DNA of 64,000 bases from Delta-02 sp964513565 (GTDB lineage: Bacteria > Desulfobacterota > Syntrophorhabdia > Syntrophorhabdales > Syntrophorhabdaceae), in the NCBI GenBank assembly GCA_964513565.1, contig CAZENE010000001.1, positions 1 through 64,000 of the forward strand, written 5' to 3'. Numbering within the stretch: the stretch's first letter is position 1; the number at the start of each line of letters is the position of its first letter. A model generated the notes under the pieces. It was not told where the DNA came from and ran no database searches. It was given only the letters and a program-made list of their open reading frames with translations. The translations under genes were made by a program, and so were the position numbers. Positions 49,418 through 57,626 of this stretch are shown one piece after another.

Positions 49418-49602
49418 TTTTCGCTTATGAATTTACTGTAAGACCGGTCATATGACGCTTCGGCTTCACGTGAAAAGAAACAGGCGGGGAGCTGCTTTTT
49501 GGCCCTGTGGTACGCGACGCATTCGCAGCATTTTCCCTTCCGGGGGCATCCCTCGTACGTGCACGTGCATGCCGCTATATTTTTCTTTACGGTACATTCC
49601 AT
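49411..49602 (-). CDS. DUF6485 family cysteine-rich protein
   Basis: A 63-residue protein with the family pattern MECTVKKNIAACTCTYEGCPRKGKCCECVAYHR and QLPACFF, seven or more cysteines likely binding a metal or Fe-S centre. Known from anaerobes; function unknown. Its end overlaps the inverted CGTAAAT repeat. Confidence 0.78.
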   Translation of the reverse strand: MECTVKKNIAACTCTYEGCPRKGKCCECVAYHRAKKQLPACFFSREAEASYDRSYSKFISENS

Positions 49603-50738
49603 TCTTATTCACCGTTTCCTTATTTTTTTCTGATTATATAGAGGCGGGCTCAAATTTTCAATAGCCACCCTCTGCATATGAAAACAAACGGGGGGAACAT
49701 GTCAAACATTAAGATCGGTTGTCTTGTTTCATGCCGTATTATCAGAGATTTGCCGGATAAGGACAGTAAATTGTTTTGATCGGAGGGAGTGATCTCATCG
49801 GTTATCTCCCGAAAAGGTGCGCATATAAACAACATACGGATAAGGAACAATGTACTGCCGCAATCTTCATGATAGCGGCCGGCAAGATCTTCTTGAGCCA
49901 GAGATTGCCTCAGTCCTTTCGCCGCGTCACCGAGGCGGTTCTGGCTCCCGCTATACGCGAGGGGAAGGTGCGCGTCAGGAGAGCGGCGTCAATAGTGAAC
50001 AGTGCCTTTGCCAAGGTCTCGGTTGAGGTCCTTGGCGGTCTCGATTCGCTGACCGTTTTCCTGCAGCATCTCGAAAAGGTCAGGAACTACACCGATGATA
50101 TTGTTACTATCGTCCGGTACAGCCCTGATATAAAGGAATATATCGTAAATTCCGTTGTGGCTGCGCAAAGTCGTCCAGGTCCTATATTCCCAGAGTCTTC
50201 GCGAAGTCATCGTCCGGGTGGACCCGCAATATTGCGGATTTTTTGTTGGAAAAGGAGGTTCGAATGTTGCTACCGCTGCAAAGCCCCTTAATCTGAAAGC
50301 GCCGAGCAGAGCGCGCATCGCCCGGAATATGGCATAAGGATTGCGCGATGCTTTTAAGGGGGCACGGTCGCTTAAGGGATGTCCTTGTGGTGATCCTGGT
50401 ATCGGTCACCTGTTCCTTGATAATGATGATTGCTTACCACATATACTTGTCGGAAAGGGCGATAGTCATGTAAATTGCCGGTTTTATCAATTCTCAGAAA
50501 GATGGGTACATGACGGGAAAGATCTCGTCCGGCAAGCTGGTTGAGAATATCAACTCGTTGATTCTTGGGCATAAGTTCCTTCAAAAAAAACGGGCTATAT
50601 CCTCGATCGTTCTACGTACAGTGAACAGCGAATGAAACCAGCGGCCGACCCTGTCCGGGGAAATGAAGAAGAGGAGGAAGAAAAATAGAAAAATCGCTGA
50701 CAGCAAATACGTCTTATGGTAAGCTGACATCGCGTGTT
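49603..50738. other. 1.1-kb stretch without an intact gene; broken coding fragments
   Basis: No full-length gene was found. Open frames at 49776-50291 (TTG start) and 50155-50337 on the plus strand have protein-like stretches (KVSVEVLGGLDSLTVFLQHL; SQSLREVIVRVDPQYCGFFV) but overlap out of frame. At 50348-50473 a 41-codon frame encodes one hydrophobic helix (DVLVVILVSVTCSLIMMIAY) and stops. Coding-like sequence then resumes (FINSQKDGYMTGKISSGKLV) to a TGA near 50634. This looks like one or two decayed genes, possibly of secretion or conjugation type; not identified. A TTCTACGTA repeat unit lies at 50610. Confidence 0.4.
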
Positions 50739-50957
50739 ATGAAAGATTCGATGAGATGTCCGTATTGCGGTGGAAGTAATATCACGCAAGGCGTCAGGGT
50801 TGGCCAGACTGCCGAGGTCGGCGATATCGGCCTTTCCTACAAGACGAAGTTCCTCGTAATAGGAACTGAGCAATTACACGCTGACGTATGTAATGATTGC
50901 GGAACTATCTCTAGGTTTTTTGTAAGGAACACTGCCCGGCAATGGTATACCAAATAA
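50739..50957 (+). CDS. Zinc-ribbon protein
   Basis: A 72-residue protein with CPYCGG at residues 7-12 and CNDCG at about 52-56, the spacing of a zinc ribbon, joined by a beta-rich segment (TAEVGDIGLSYKTKFLVIGTEQ). The ATG at 50751 (MRCPYC) is an equally good start. Function unknown. Confidence 0.6.
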   Translation: MKDSMRCPYCGGSNITQGVRVGQTAEVGDIGLSYKTKFLVIGTEQLHADVCNDCGTISRFFVRNTARQWYTK

Positions 50958-51099
50958 AGCGGCCTTCCGGTCGATCAGGGCAGTGATGTTTCATCACGGT
51001 TGAACATCGTACATGTCAAGAGAGCTAGCGGTTCTGCGCTCCTTGCTTTTCGGCAGTCTTCATGATAATCTTCGGCGTCATCATATAACGGGAGGCACA

Positions 51100-51600
51100 A
51101 TGGCATTACGATATGACGAGGTGAACGATCACGTAATTGAACTCATCAACGAGGTCCGGTCGAAAGATTTTCCTGAGCTCGTCAATGCGAAGATAAAAGC
51201 ACTTTTCGATCTGAAAAAAAGAAAATCGGGCGGTATGATGGTCCTTGCGAGGATAATGAAAACAAATGACCTTATTCGCCATTTAACACGTGACGGGGCC
51301 GATTATTACAACGGGTATGACTACATCATTACCCTTGACAAAAAATGCTGGGAGAATATAACGGATATCGACAGGATAAAGATCATCCGGCATGAACTGA
51401 GACATACATTCTTCGATATAGAATCTGAAGACAACCCGTATAAAATGTTGAATCACAGTGTATCCGATTTTTACGAAGAAGTTGAACTGAACAAGAACGA
51501 CCCCCGGTGGCGCGAACGCGTGGCAACCCTGACGGAAGACATCTACGAGCAGGAGAAAGAAGCCCGCATCGAAAAGAAGAATAAAAATCGTAAAACATAA
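51100..51600 (+). CDS. Putative metallopeptidase (phage-metallopeptidase-like)
   Basis: A 166-residue protein with the zinc-binding motif IIRHELRHTFFDIE (HExxH form HELRH) at about residue 97. The preceding YDYIITLDKKCWENITDIDRIKII and conserved opening RYDEVNDHVIELINEV match the putative phage metallopeptidase family. ATG 51100 is chosen for its GGGAGG site. The C-terminus is lysine-rich (EKKNKNRKT). No phage genes surround it. Confidence 0.65.
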   Translation: MALRYDEVNDHVIELINEVRSKDFPELVNAKIKALFDLKKRKSGGMMVLARIMKTNDLIRHLTRDGADYYNGYDYIITLDKKCWENITDIDRIKIIRHELRHTFFDIESEDNPYKMLNHSVSDFYEEVELNKNDPRWRERVATLTEDIYEQEKEARIEKKNKNRKT

Positions 51601-51650
51601 ATCGCAAAAGCATTATAATATTACAATTTACGATTTACGTCTTACGATTT
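51585..51650. repeat. Second inverted pair of heptamer repeats between convergent genes
   Basis: AATCGTAAAACATAAATCG starts at 51585 over the stop of the metallopeptidase gene. The inverted AATTTACGATTTACG plus TCTTACGATTT lies at 51625-51650, just before the stop of the reverse lipoprotein gene. The arrangement is the same as at 49345-49417. Confidence 0.55.
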
Positions 51651-51661
51651 GCTGGTCTAAA

Positions 51662-52162
51662 TTATTTATTCTGTGATACCTGCAACTGAATTCCGTTCTG
51701 GCCTTCATTCATCGGGCTCACCGCGATCGTTGCGTGACGGTTGCCCTTATCGTATGCCATCGTCGCCATGGTTCCCGCCGTGAATGACGCTGTCTCCTTC
51801 CATCCTTCCTGTTTCATTTTTGCCTTATAGGAAGCTATGATTTTCTCGGTGCTTTCCTTGCTTACAAGTGTGAGGTGAATAGTGTCCACCGCCGTCATCG
51901 AGTTGAGGACCTGTGTATCGGGATATACCGGGACATCTTTCGGGAAAGTGTCAGGGATCTTTACGCCCGCGCCAGACGTTACCGTAGTATTCCCTTCTTT
52001 TACCGTTACCTTGCCCTGAGACACGTCCAGTTTCACTTGTCCGCCGCTTTTCTGCTCGACAAATTTCTCGATCGCCCTTTCCTCCGGGCTCTTGCTGCAA
52101 CCGGCAATAAGGAACGGGATAATAAAGAGGGCCAGGCAAAGAAGCACAAGTTTTTTCGTCAT
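51662..52162 (-). CDS. Predicted lipoprotein
   Basis: A 166-residue lipoprotein with signal LVLLCLALFIIPFLIAGC (lipidated Cys 22). The mature part has an acidic-basic helix, a region QVKLDVSQGKVTVKEGN, and a C-terminal domain (PKDVPVYPDTQVLNSM; EKIIASYKAKMKQEGWKE) that recurs in deltaproteobacterial lipoproteins of unknown function. Its own promoter probably lies in the 60 bases before it. Confidence 0.75.
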   Translation of the reverse strand: MTKKLVLLCLALFIIPFLIAGCSKSPEERAIEKFVEQKSGGQVKLDVSQGKVTVKEGNTTVTSGAGVKIPDTFPKDVPVYPDTQVLNSMTAVDTIHLTLVSKESTEKIIASYKAKMKQEGWKETASFTAGTMATMAYDKGNRHATIAVSPMNEGQNGIQLQVSQNK

Positions 52163-52223
52163 ATCGATCTCCTTATAAGTTTTTATGGTCTCGCAGTCCG
52201 GAATCGTCTTTTTCTTGCAGCTG

Positions 52224-53177
52224 TCATGTCCTCAAGCTCAAGGCACCATAATACGCCGCCCCCCAGAGCCCGCTGTCTTCGCTCAGCATCAATGTTAAGG
52301 GAATCTTCTCGAGAACCGGGCCGTAATGCGGCGAATCAACGAATTCATTTATAAAATGATTGTTATCGACCAGGAAAGGATTTTTCATTGCAACCCCTCC
52401 GGCTATAAAAAGGCCCCCCAGCGCAAGAACGGTAAGTGCATAGTTGCGTGCCGCGCGGGCGTAAAAACGCGCAAAAAGCACCGTTGTTTGAGACTCCGGG
52501 CCGATCTCGGCGGCTACGTCGGCCGGGGTGAGAACGCGGCCTGTCAGGAAAGCGTGCAGATGTGCAAGGCCCGACCCGCTGACAACGATATCGCCGAAGG
52601 GATACGGGGCTTTTGTCCTCTCGAGAAGGTAATCGCGATAATCCGTTTCCGTTTTGCCGTAAAAGGGAAACGCGGCATGGCCCGCTTCGGAAGGAAGCGG
52701 CAGCAGCGCCCCCTGGTCTGTAAGGGCGAGGGAACAATGCCCGAGTCCCGTGCCCGCCCCGATTATGCCGATATTGGCACTTTCCTTAACTCCTGCCCGG
52801 ATGGTGCGGGTTTCCAGATGCCGGATGATGGGGCACGCGAAGGCCTGCGCAACGAAGTCGTTTATGAGGAAGATCTTCGTGGCAGGGGCCCGCTTGCGAA
52901 GCCCGGAAGCATCGACACCCCACGGAACATTCGCCAGTTCGGCATACGTCCCGTCCTTGACTGCGCCGGGAACGGCAAGGACGATCGAATCCCACTCAAT
53001 AATTCTCTTCAGCGGTTCTGCCGCCTGAGCTTTTTCCATGAGGTCTTCAAGGGACGAGGCACTGTTGGTGTCCACCCGTAACCGGTCTATAAGTGTTAGT
53101 TCCCCCGTTCCGGTGATCCCGAAATGCGCGAAACGGCTGTTTGTCCCGCCTATATCGACAGCCATGACATTTTTCAT
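52224..53177 (-). CDS. glk: Glucokinase (ROK-unrelated, bacterial Glk family)
   Basis: A 317-residue ATP-dependent glucose kinase. Phosphate loop AVDIGGTNSRFAHF; LINDFVAQAFA; IGAGTGLGHCSL; and SEAGHAAFPF with the conserved ExGH glucose-binding motif. The start is ATG 53177, overlapping the stop of the upstream chimeric frame. The gene is intact although its upstream neighbour looks broken. Confidence 0.9.
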   Translation of the reverse strand: MKNVMAVDIGGTNSRFAHFGITGTGELTLIDRLRVDTNSASSLEDLMEKAQAAEPLKRIIEWDSIVLAVPGAVKDGTYAELANVPWGVDASGLRKRAPATKIFLINDFVAQAFACPIIRHLETRTIRAGVKESANIGIIGAGTGLGHCSLALTDQGALLPLPSEAGHAAFPFYGKTETDYRDYLLERTKAPYPFGDIVVSGSGLAHLHAFLTGRVLTPADVAAEIGPESQTTVLFARFYARAARNYALTVLALGGLFIAGGVAMKNPFLVDNNHFINEFVDSPHYGPVLEKIPLTLMLSEDSGLWGAAYYGALSLRT

Positions 53178-53668
53178 GGTATTTTCCTCGCTTCCTTTTC
53201 GGTCTGCGCGACACACATAATATAATCGTGAATTACGTTATATGCTCCCTTTCGGGCCCGTTTCGCGAGTTCAACCTTGAAGCGCTCCTCCATATTCCGC
53301 CGCGAGCCCGGTTCAAGGGCATCGTAGAAGGCTGTCCTGTGCGCCTGATCCGAGGAGATGGTCAAGGACTCCATCGGGCGATCCGTACCGAAACAGGCGT
53401 CCCTCAAACCGCACCAGTTGGTAACGCCGAGCGTGACCGAGTACAGGCTTCGGTTATGTGCGTTTCCCAGGGACTCGAATTGGTTTGCGAGAGTGTCAAA
53501 CGCCCTGCCGGGGAAAGGGGGGAAATGAGTATTGATCACAAATTGATCGCCGAACGTTATCGCCTTTTCCCCGGAAAGGTAATCTTTGAAAAAAGATGCG
53601 ACTGAGGGATGTAAACTACTGAAGGGTTGGCGGCTTGCAAGTTGGGGAAACACGTCGCATCCCTTCAT
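53174..53668 (-). CDS. Chimeric or internally deleted reading frame (radical SAM N-terminal fragment)
   Basis: A 164-residue frame. Residues about 15-100 (FFKDYLSGEKAITFGDQFVI, PPFPGRAFDTLANQF, YSVTLGVTNWC) match the region that leads into the cluster motif of large radical SAM proteins. The expected CX3CX2C barrel is missing, and the sequence jumps to an unrelated charged C-terminus (HRTAFYDALEPGSRRNMEERFK). It is probably the product of an in-frame internal deletion or fusion. It is coupled to glk by a 4-base overlap, so translation through it may still matter for glk. Confidence 0.45.
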   Translation of the reverse strand: MKGCDVFPQLASRQPFSSLHPSVASFFKDYLSGEKAITFGDQFVINTHFPPFPGRAFDTLANQFESLGNAHNRSLYSVTLGVTNWCGLRDACFGTDRPMESLTISSDQAHRTAFYDALEPGSRRNMEERFKVELAKRARKGAYNVIHDYIMCVAQTEKEARKIP

Positions 53669-53694
53669 AATTCCTCGTCAGTCACCGGTGACTG

Positions 53695-55101
53695 TCAGGC
53701 GCAGCATCCCTTACCCTCTCCAATCCAGCAGTGCAGGCAGAGCTTTTCCCGGGGCAGCCCTATAGCCGAGATCATGTCCTCCAGTTTCTGATATTTTAAT
53801 GTTGTAACATTGATTTCCCGGGCGATCCAATCGACCATGATCCTGTATTTTTCGGATGTCTCATCCAGGTATTCGGTAATATCATCGACATGCCTGCCTT
53901 CAATAGCATTTATAGCGCGACGGGCGACCAGCTCATCTATCGACCGGGTCGAAAGGGCAAATTTACAGTGGAACATAAGGGGAGGGCATGCGGGCCTTAC
54001 ATGGATCTCTTTGGCCCCGGATTCCCATAATTTAACGACGGTAAAATTCTTAAGCTGGGTGCCCCGGACGATGGAATCTTCGCATAGAACGATCCGGTTG
54101 CCTTTGATAACTTCCCTGATCGGGATAAGTTTCATGGTTGCGACAAGGTCCCGTATCTCCTGTGAGGGAGGGGTATAACTCCTTCCATAACCCGGCGTAT
54201 ATTTTACGAGCGGCCTGCGGTAGGGCAGGCCCGATTCCATTGCATAGCCGATTGCGTGTCCGACACCCGAATCGGGGACCCCGGCGACAAGGTCGGCATC
54301 AACATTGTCGTTTTTCGCCAGAAACCTGCCTGAACGTTCCCTGACGACCTCAACGCTGATCCCTTCGTAGCTCGAGGCCGGATATCCCGTATATATCCAC
54401 AGGAACGAACATATCTGATTCCGAGTTCCCCCGGGGGAAAGGGTTTTGAACCCATCCTGGCTTATCGTAACGATCTCACCGGGTTCCAGGTATTTGGTTA
54501 TGTGGAACCCCAGATTGAGGAACGAGCAGTCTTCGGTAGCAACCGCGTAATCCCCCTCTTTTTCACCGATGACGAGCGGTGTGCGGCCGAGTTTATCCCT
54601 GGCCGCGAAAATGACCCTATCCGTAAGAAGCAGGATAGAAGCGGAGCCCTCTATGCAGTCATATACCCTGTTGATGCCCTCGATGATCGTATCTTCCTGT
54701 GTGATCATTTTTGCAATAAGCTCGACGGAATTTATCCCCCCTCCGGACATTTCGCTGAACGTTTCCCCGGAATCGAGTAGCAATTGGGCCAGTTCGTTCG
54801 TATTTTCAACTATTCCTGTTGAAACGATCGCAAATGTGCCGAATTTGGAACCGATAATAAGCGGCTGTGCGTCTCGGTCGCTTATGACCCCTATTCCCGC
54901 ATTGCCTTCCATTTCCTTGAAATCTTCATAAAATTTCGATTTGAACTGAGATTTCCGTATGTCATGTATGCTTCGATGGAACCTGTCCCCGAGGACTGCC
55001 ATCCCGCCATACTCCGTGCCCATATGTGAATGATAATCGGTGCCGTAGAGTAAATTGCTTGCGCAATTTTTCTTCGATATTATACCGAAAACACCGCTCA
55101 T
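53695..55101 (-). CDS. PurF-like amidophosphoribosyltransferase homologue lacking the nucleophile cysteine
   Basis: A 468-residue protein aligned with PurF over its whole length: an N-terminal glutamine-amidotransferase domain (FGTDYHSHMGTEYGGMAVL-like block) and a C-terminal phosphoribosyltransferase domain with the PRPP loop VLCEDSIVRGTQLK. PurF begins M-C-G, where Cys2 is the catalytic Ntn nucleophile; here codon 2 is AGC (Ser), MSGVFGIISK. AAGGAGGATTTT before ATG 55101 fixes the start. The C-terminus is cysteine-rich (CLHCWIGEGKGCCA). It may use free ammonia or act on another amine; a Cys2-lacking PurF paralogue group exists in anaerobes. Confidence 0.8.
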   Translation of the reverse strand: MSGVFGIISKKNCASNLLYGTDYHSHMGTEYGGMAVLGDRFHRSIHDIRKSQFKSKFYEDFKEMEGNAGIGVISDRDAQPLIIGSKFGTFAIVSTGIVENTNELAQLLLDSGETFSEMSGGGINSVELIAKMITQEDTIIEGINRVYDCIEGSASILLLTDRVIFAARDKLGRTPLVIGEKEGDYAVATEDCSFLNLGFHITKYLEPGEIVTISQDGFKTLSPGGTRNQICSFLWIYTGYPASSYEGISVEVVRERSGRFLAKNDNVDADLVAGVPDSGVGHAIGYAMESGLPYRRPLVKYTPGYGRSYTPPSQEIRDLVATMKLIPIREVIKGNRIVLCEDSIVRGTQLKNFTVVKLWESGAKEIHVRPACPPLMFHCKFALSTRSIDELVARRAINAIEGRHVDDITEYLDETSEKYRIMVDWIAREINVTTLKYQKLEDMISAIGLPREKLCLHCWIGEGKGCCA

Positions 55102-55289
55102 AAAATCCTCCTTCGGCCGTTGGCGATTGTTTAATGATGAACTTACCGACAAGGATATGATATATACATTCTGCTTAAATTTCCATAGGAATGCACCGTG
55201 GAAAACGGTTTGGGAGCTTACTTCCGAACAGTTCTGTCGCTGTCGCGCGAGTTCCCCAGGCTGCCGCGGTTAACCGGGAAAGGTGAAAA

Positions 55290-55928
55290 ATGTCGTCACT
55301 TATATTTTATACGGATGAAAAACAGGCGCTCGTTGCAACCGATACACTAGTTGTCTCAAAAGAAGACAGGGGACCGCTTTATTTCACCTCGCGGGCGGTA
55401 TATGTACCGCATCTTCGAACCATCATTGCCTCTACGGGCCCCGACCGCTTTATGGAGCAATGGTTTTCCGTTGTCAATCAACTGCGTGTAAACGATATTC
55501 ATGAACTCAACGATCGTGCACCGGGGCACTTGAACCGGCTTTTTGGTTGGTTTAACTCGGTCAACTCCGGCGAGGCCCCCAAAGAAGCGACGGTACATCA
55601 TATAGGTTTTTCACCAAACGAGCTAAAGATATACTCATTTGTGTACGGGTCGTCCGATAGTTTCAAGCCTGAACCCCTGGCGTACGGGCTTGCTATCCAA
55701 CCCCCCTGCGCCCTGCCGGAGGGCGATTTCAGATTTATCGAGGATGTTCCCGGCCTTATGGATAAGCAGCGGAAGGAACAGATCGAAAGAGAACCCCATA
55801 ACCAGCCGGATATAGGCGGAGAGATCTACGGGATGTACCTGACCGCCGAAGGGTGCAATATTTTTAAGCTGGGAGTTTTTGCTGACTATCCGGATGACAG
55901 GCAAAGGATAAAGGAGCGTACCGAATGA
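55290..55928 (+). CDS. Conserved hypothetical, possible Ntn-hydrolase fold
   Basis: A 212-residue protein beginning MSSLIFYTDEKQALVATDTLVVS, a pattern resembling the first strands of proteasome/HslV-type Ntn hydrolases, where an N-terminal Ser/Thr is exposed. VPHLRTIIASTG and GGEIYGMYLTAEGCNIFKL fit the central strands. I recall it as a conserved hypothetical in proteobacteria. It is divergent from the PurF-like gene, 188 bases apart. No activity assigned. Confidence 0.5.
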   Translation: MSSLIFYTDEKQALVATDTLVVSKEDRGPLYFTSRAVYVPHLRTIIASTGPDRFMEQWFSVVNQLRVNDIHELNDRAPGHLNRLFGWFNSVNSGEAPKEATVHHIGFSPNELKIYSFVYGSSDSFKPEPLAYGLAIQPPCALPEGDFRFIEDVPGLMDKQRKEQIEREPHNQPDIGGEIYGMYLTAEGCNIFKLGVFADYPDDRQRIKERTE

Positions 55929-56014
55929 TCGTCAGCAGGAAACGGATGGGAAAAACGTGAAATAACATCCGTTCGTGCCTTGCGAAACAGGGACCGTGGG
56001 ATTATATTTAAGGC

Positions 56015-56257
56015 ATGACAACGGATGAGCAAAAATTGGTTTCCCAATACGTCGATCAGGCATTTAGGGGGAAGACGATACGGCAGGAGTACCCCGAATG
56101 CACCTGCGGAAAGACATTCAGCGAAAAAGACCTGCGCGACGCCCCGGGTGTGTTTTTCAAAAGCGTCGATGTTTTTGGCAAGACATTTACCTTGATCGAG
56201 CCGGTTTGCCCTATATGCAAACAGAAGATCCCCGCCAGTTTCAATATACTGAATTAA
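56015..56257 (+). CDS. Small zinc-ribbon-like protein
   Basis: An 80-residue protein with CTCG at about residue 29 and CPIC at about 68, likely one zinc site. It sits 86 bases after the preceding gene, and no family was recognised. The start ATG 56015 lacks a strong ribosome site. Confidence 0.5.
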   Translation: MTTDEQKLVSQYVDQAFRGKTIRQEYPECTCGKTFSEKDLRDAPGVFFKSVDVFGKTFTLIEPVCPICKQKIPASFNILN

Positions 56258-56406
56258 TTCTTCAAAACTACCGGACAACTCATCCAAGCAGGTTTTTTTG
56301 TATTCAGCATTCATCGTGCGGACATAACAGCTAAGGTAAGATTTTCCTTGCCGGGACGTTTCAAGCGCGCTAACATATTCGACTCATTCTGATCACGGAG
56401 GAAATT

Positions 56407-56976
56407 GTGCTGGAAAGGATCGACCATATTTCGCTGGCTATGAGAGATATTGAAAGTGCAAAAAAGTTTTTTTGCGATGTCCTTGGCTTTGTGCCGTGTG
56501 CGGCATCCGTCCTCGAAGAACTGCGGTACCTGGGCCAGGTGTTTTCTGCAGGCGATCTGACCCGGATAGAAATGATAACGCCGACAGGCAAAGGCAGCTT
56601 TCTTGATAAATTCCTTGCGGAACGCGAAGGTGTGCATCACATATGTTTTCAATCCCTCGATATAGCCCGTGTGAAAGAATATCTGGACGAAAAAGATATA
56701 CCGACCTTCGGTTATCACGCTACCGGGGATTGGAAGGAACTGTTCATCCATCCACGGGATGCGTTCGGTGTGCTTATCCAGATAGCCGAATTCAAACCGG
56801 AAGAATTCCTCGTCGAACCCTTACGATTCCCAGAAGGCGTAAAGTGGGAAACAATCCCATCCCCGGATGGAGTAACCCTGACGACAGCTCACCCCGGTGG
56901 CGGAAAATCCCGTCTCGAATTAACTAAAGATGAAGCGCGGCGCCTAGGCGAAGAGCTTCTGAAAGCCAGCGCTTGA
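56407..56976 (+). CDS. VOC-superfamily protein (glyoxalase/methylmalonyl-CoA epimerase-like)
   Basis: A 189-residue protein whose first 135 residues form a VOC domain: LERIDHISLAMRDIESAKKFFCDVLGF, REGVHHICFQSLDI and DAFGVLIQIAE provide the His/His/Glu-type metal ligands. It resembles methylmalonyl-CoA epimerase but has a 50-residue C-terminal extension. GTG start at 56407 after CGGAGG. Confidence 0.75.
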   Translation: MLERIDHISLAMRDIESAKKFFCDVLGFVPCAASVLEELRYLGQVFSAGDLTRIEMITPTGKGSFLDKFLAEREGVHHICFQSLDIARVKEYLDEKDIPTFGYHATGDWKELFIHPRDAFGVLIQIAEFKPEEFLVEPLRFPEGVKWETIPSPDGVTLTTAHPGGGKSRLELTKDEARRLGEELLKASA

Positions 56977-57052
56977 GAAGATTCTCTCTCGCCCGTTGTA
57001 ATTTTTTCCGCAGTTCCCCGTGAACTTCCCGAGTTCGAGCGTATCATCTTTT

Positions 57053-57304
57053 TTATTCTTCGTCCTTCAGGAAATAGCGGTGATATTCCGGTTCGGTAAG
57101 ATGGATCTTGAGTAATTTGCTGACCACTTCGAAGATCTCCGCCAATTCGTTATCCGACATACGTTTCAAAATTACCTTCATCATCTCGTCATCGGAAAAT
57201 TTCTGGAGGAAGACCGCAACGGTATTTTCATCGGTCTGCCTGTCCATCCCGAATCCCAAGAACCCTTCATACGTTTCCACAATGGTGTGCGAATGCCTTG
57301 CCAT
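57053..57304 (-). CDS. Conserved hypothetical cytoplasmic protein
   Basis: An 83-residue helical protein (RHSHTIVETYEGFLGFGMDRQTDENTV; EPEYHRYFLKDEE). I recognise the opening and closing motifs from a small deltaproteobacterial family without known function. Its ATG overlaps the stop of the upstream small secreted protein (TAATG), so they are coupled. Confidence 0.6.
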   Translation of the reverse strand: MARHSHTIVETYEGFLGFGMDRQTDENTVAVFLQKFSDDEMMKVILKRMSDNELAEIFEVVSKLLKIHLTEPEYHRYFLKDEE

Positions 57305-57528
57305 TATCTTGTCCCCTCCCGCGGGCCGTCCGGGAACCCAAACATTTTTTCCGTTTCCGTGATGTTAGTGCCTTGGTTCGTATTTTTCCGAATGCTTGCG
57401 GTGGTAAATATTTCCCGGTACGCCCGTGCTATATCCTTAGAATATATGACAAGAAGGCCCGCCGGAATTCCGGGAGAGGGGACCAAAAACAAAAAAAGGG
57501 CTAAAAGCCAGAAGTACTGTTTTATCAT
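57304..57528 (-). CDS. Small secreted or membrane-anchored protein
   Basis: A 74-residue protein with a signal-like segment (YFWLLALFLFLVPSPGIPAG) and a polar tail (YSKDIARAYREIFTTASIRKN). No family recognised. First of a two-gene unit with the cytoplasmic hypothetical. Confidence 0.4.
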   Translation of the reverse strand: MIKQYFWLLALFLFLVPSPGIPAGLLVIYSKDIARAYREIFTTASIRKNTNQGTNITETEKMFGFPDGPREGTR

Positions 57529-57626
57529 CTGCCGGTCATAATCCTAGACAAATGAACGCCAAAAGTCAATTGCACTTTGCTATTGTAATTTGATATCAAT
57601 TTGGAAGAAAATTAAGAGATTGTTAT

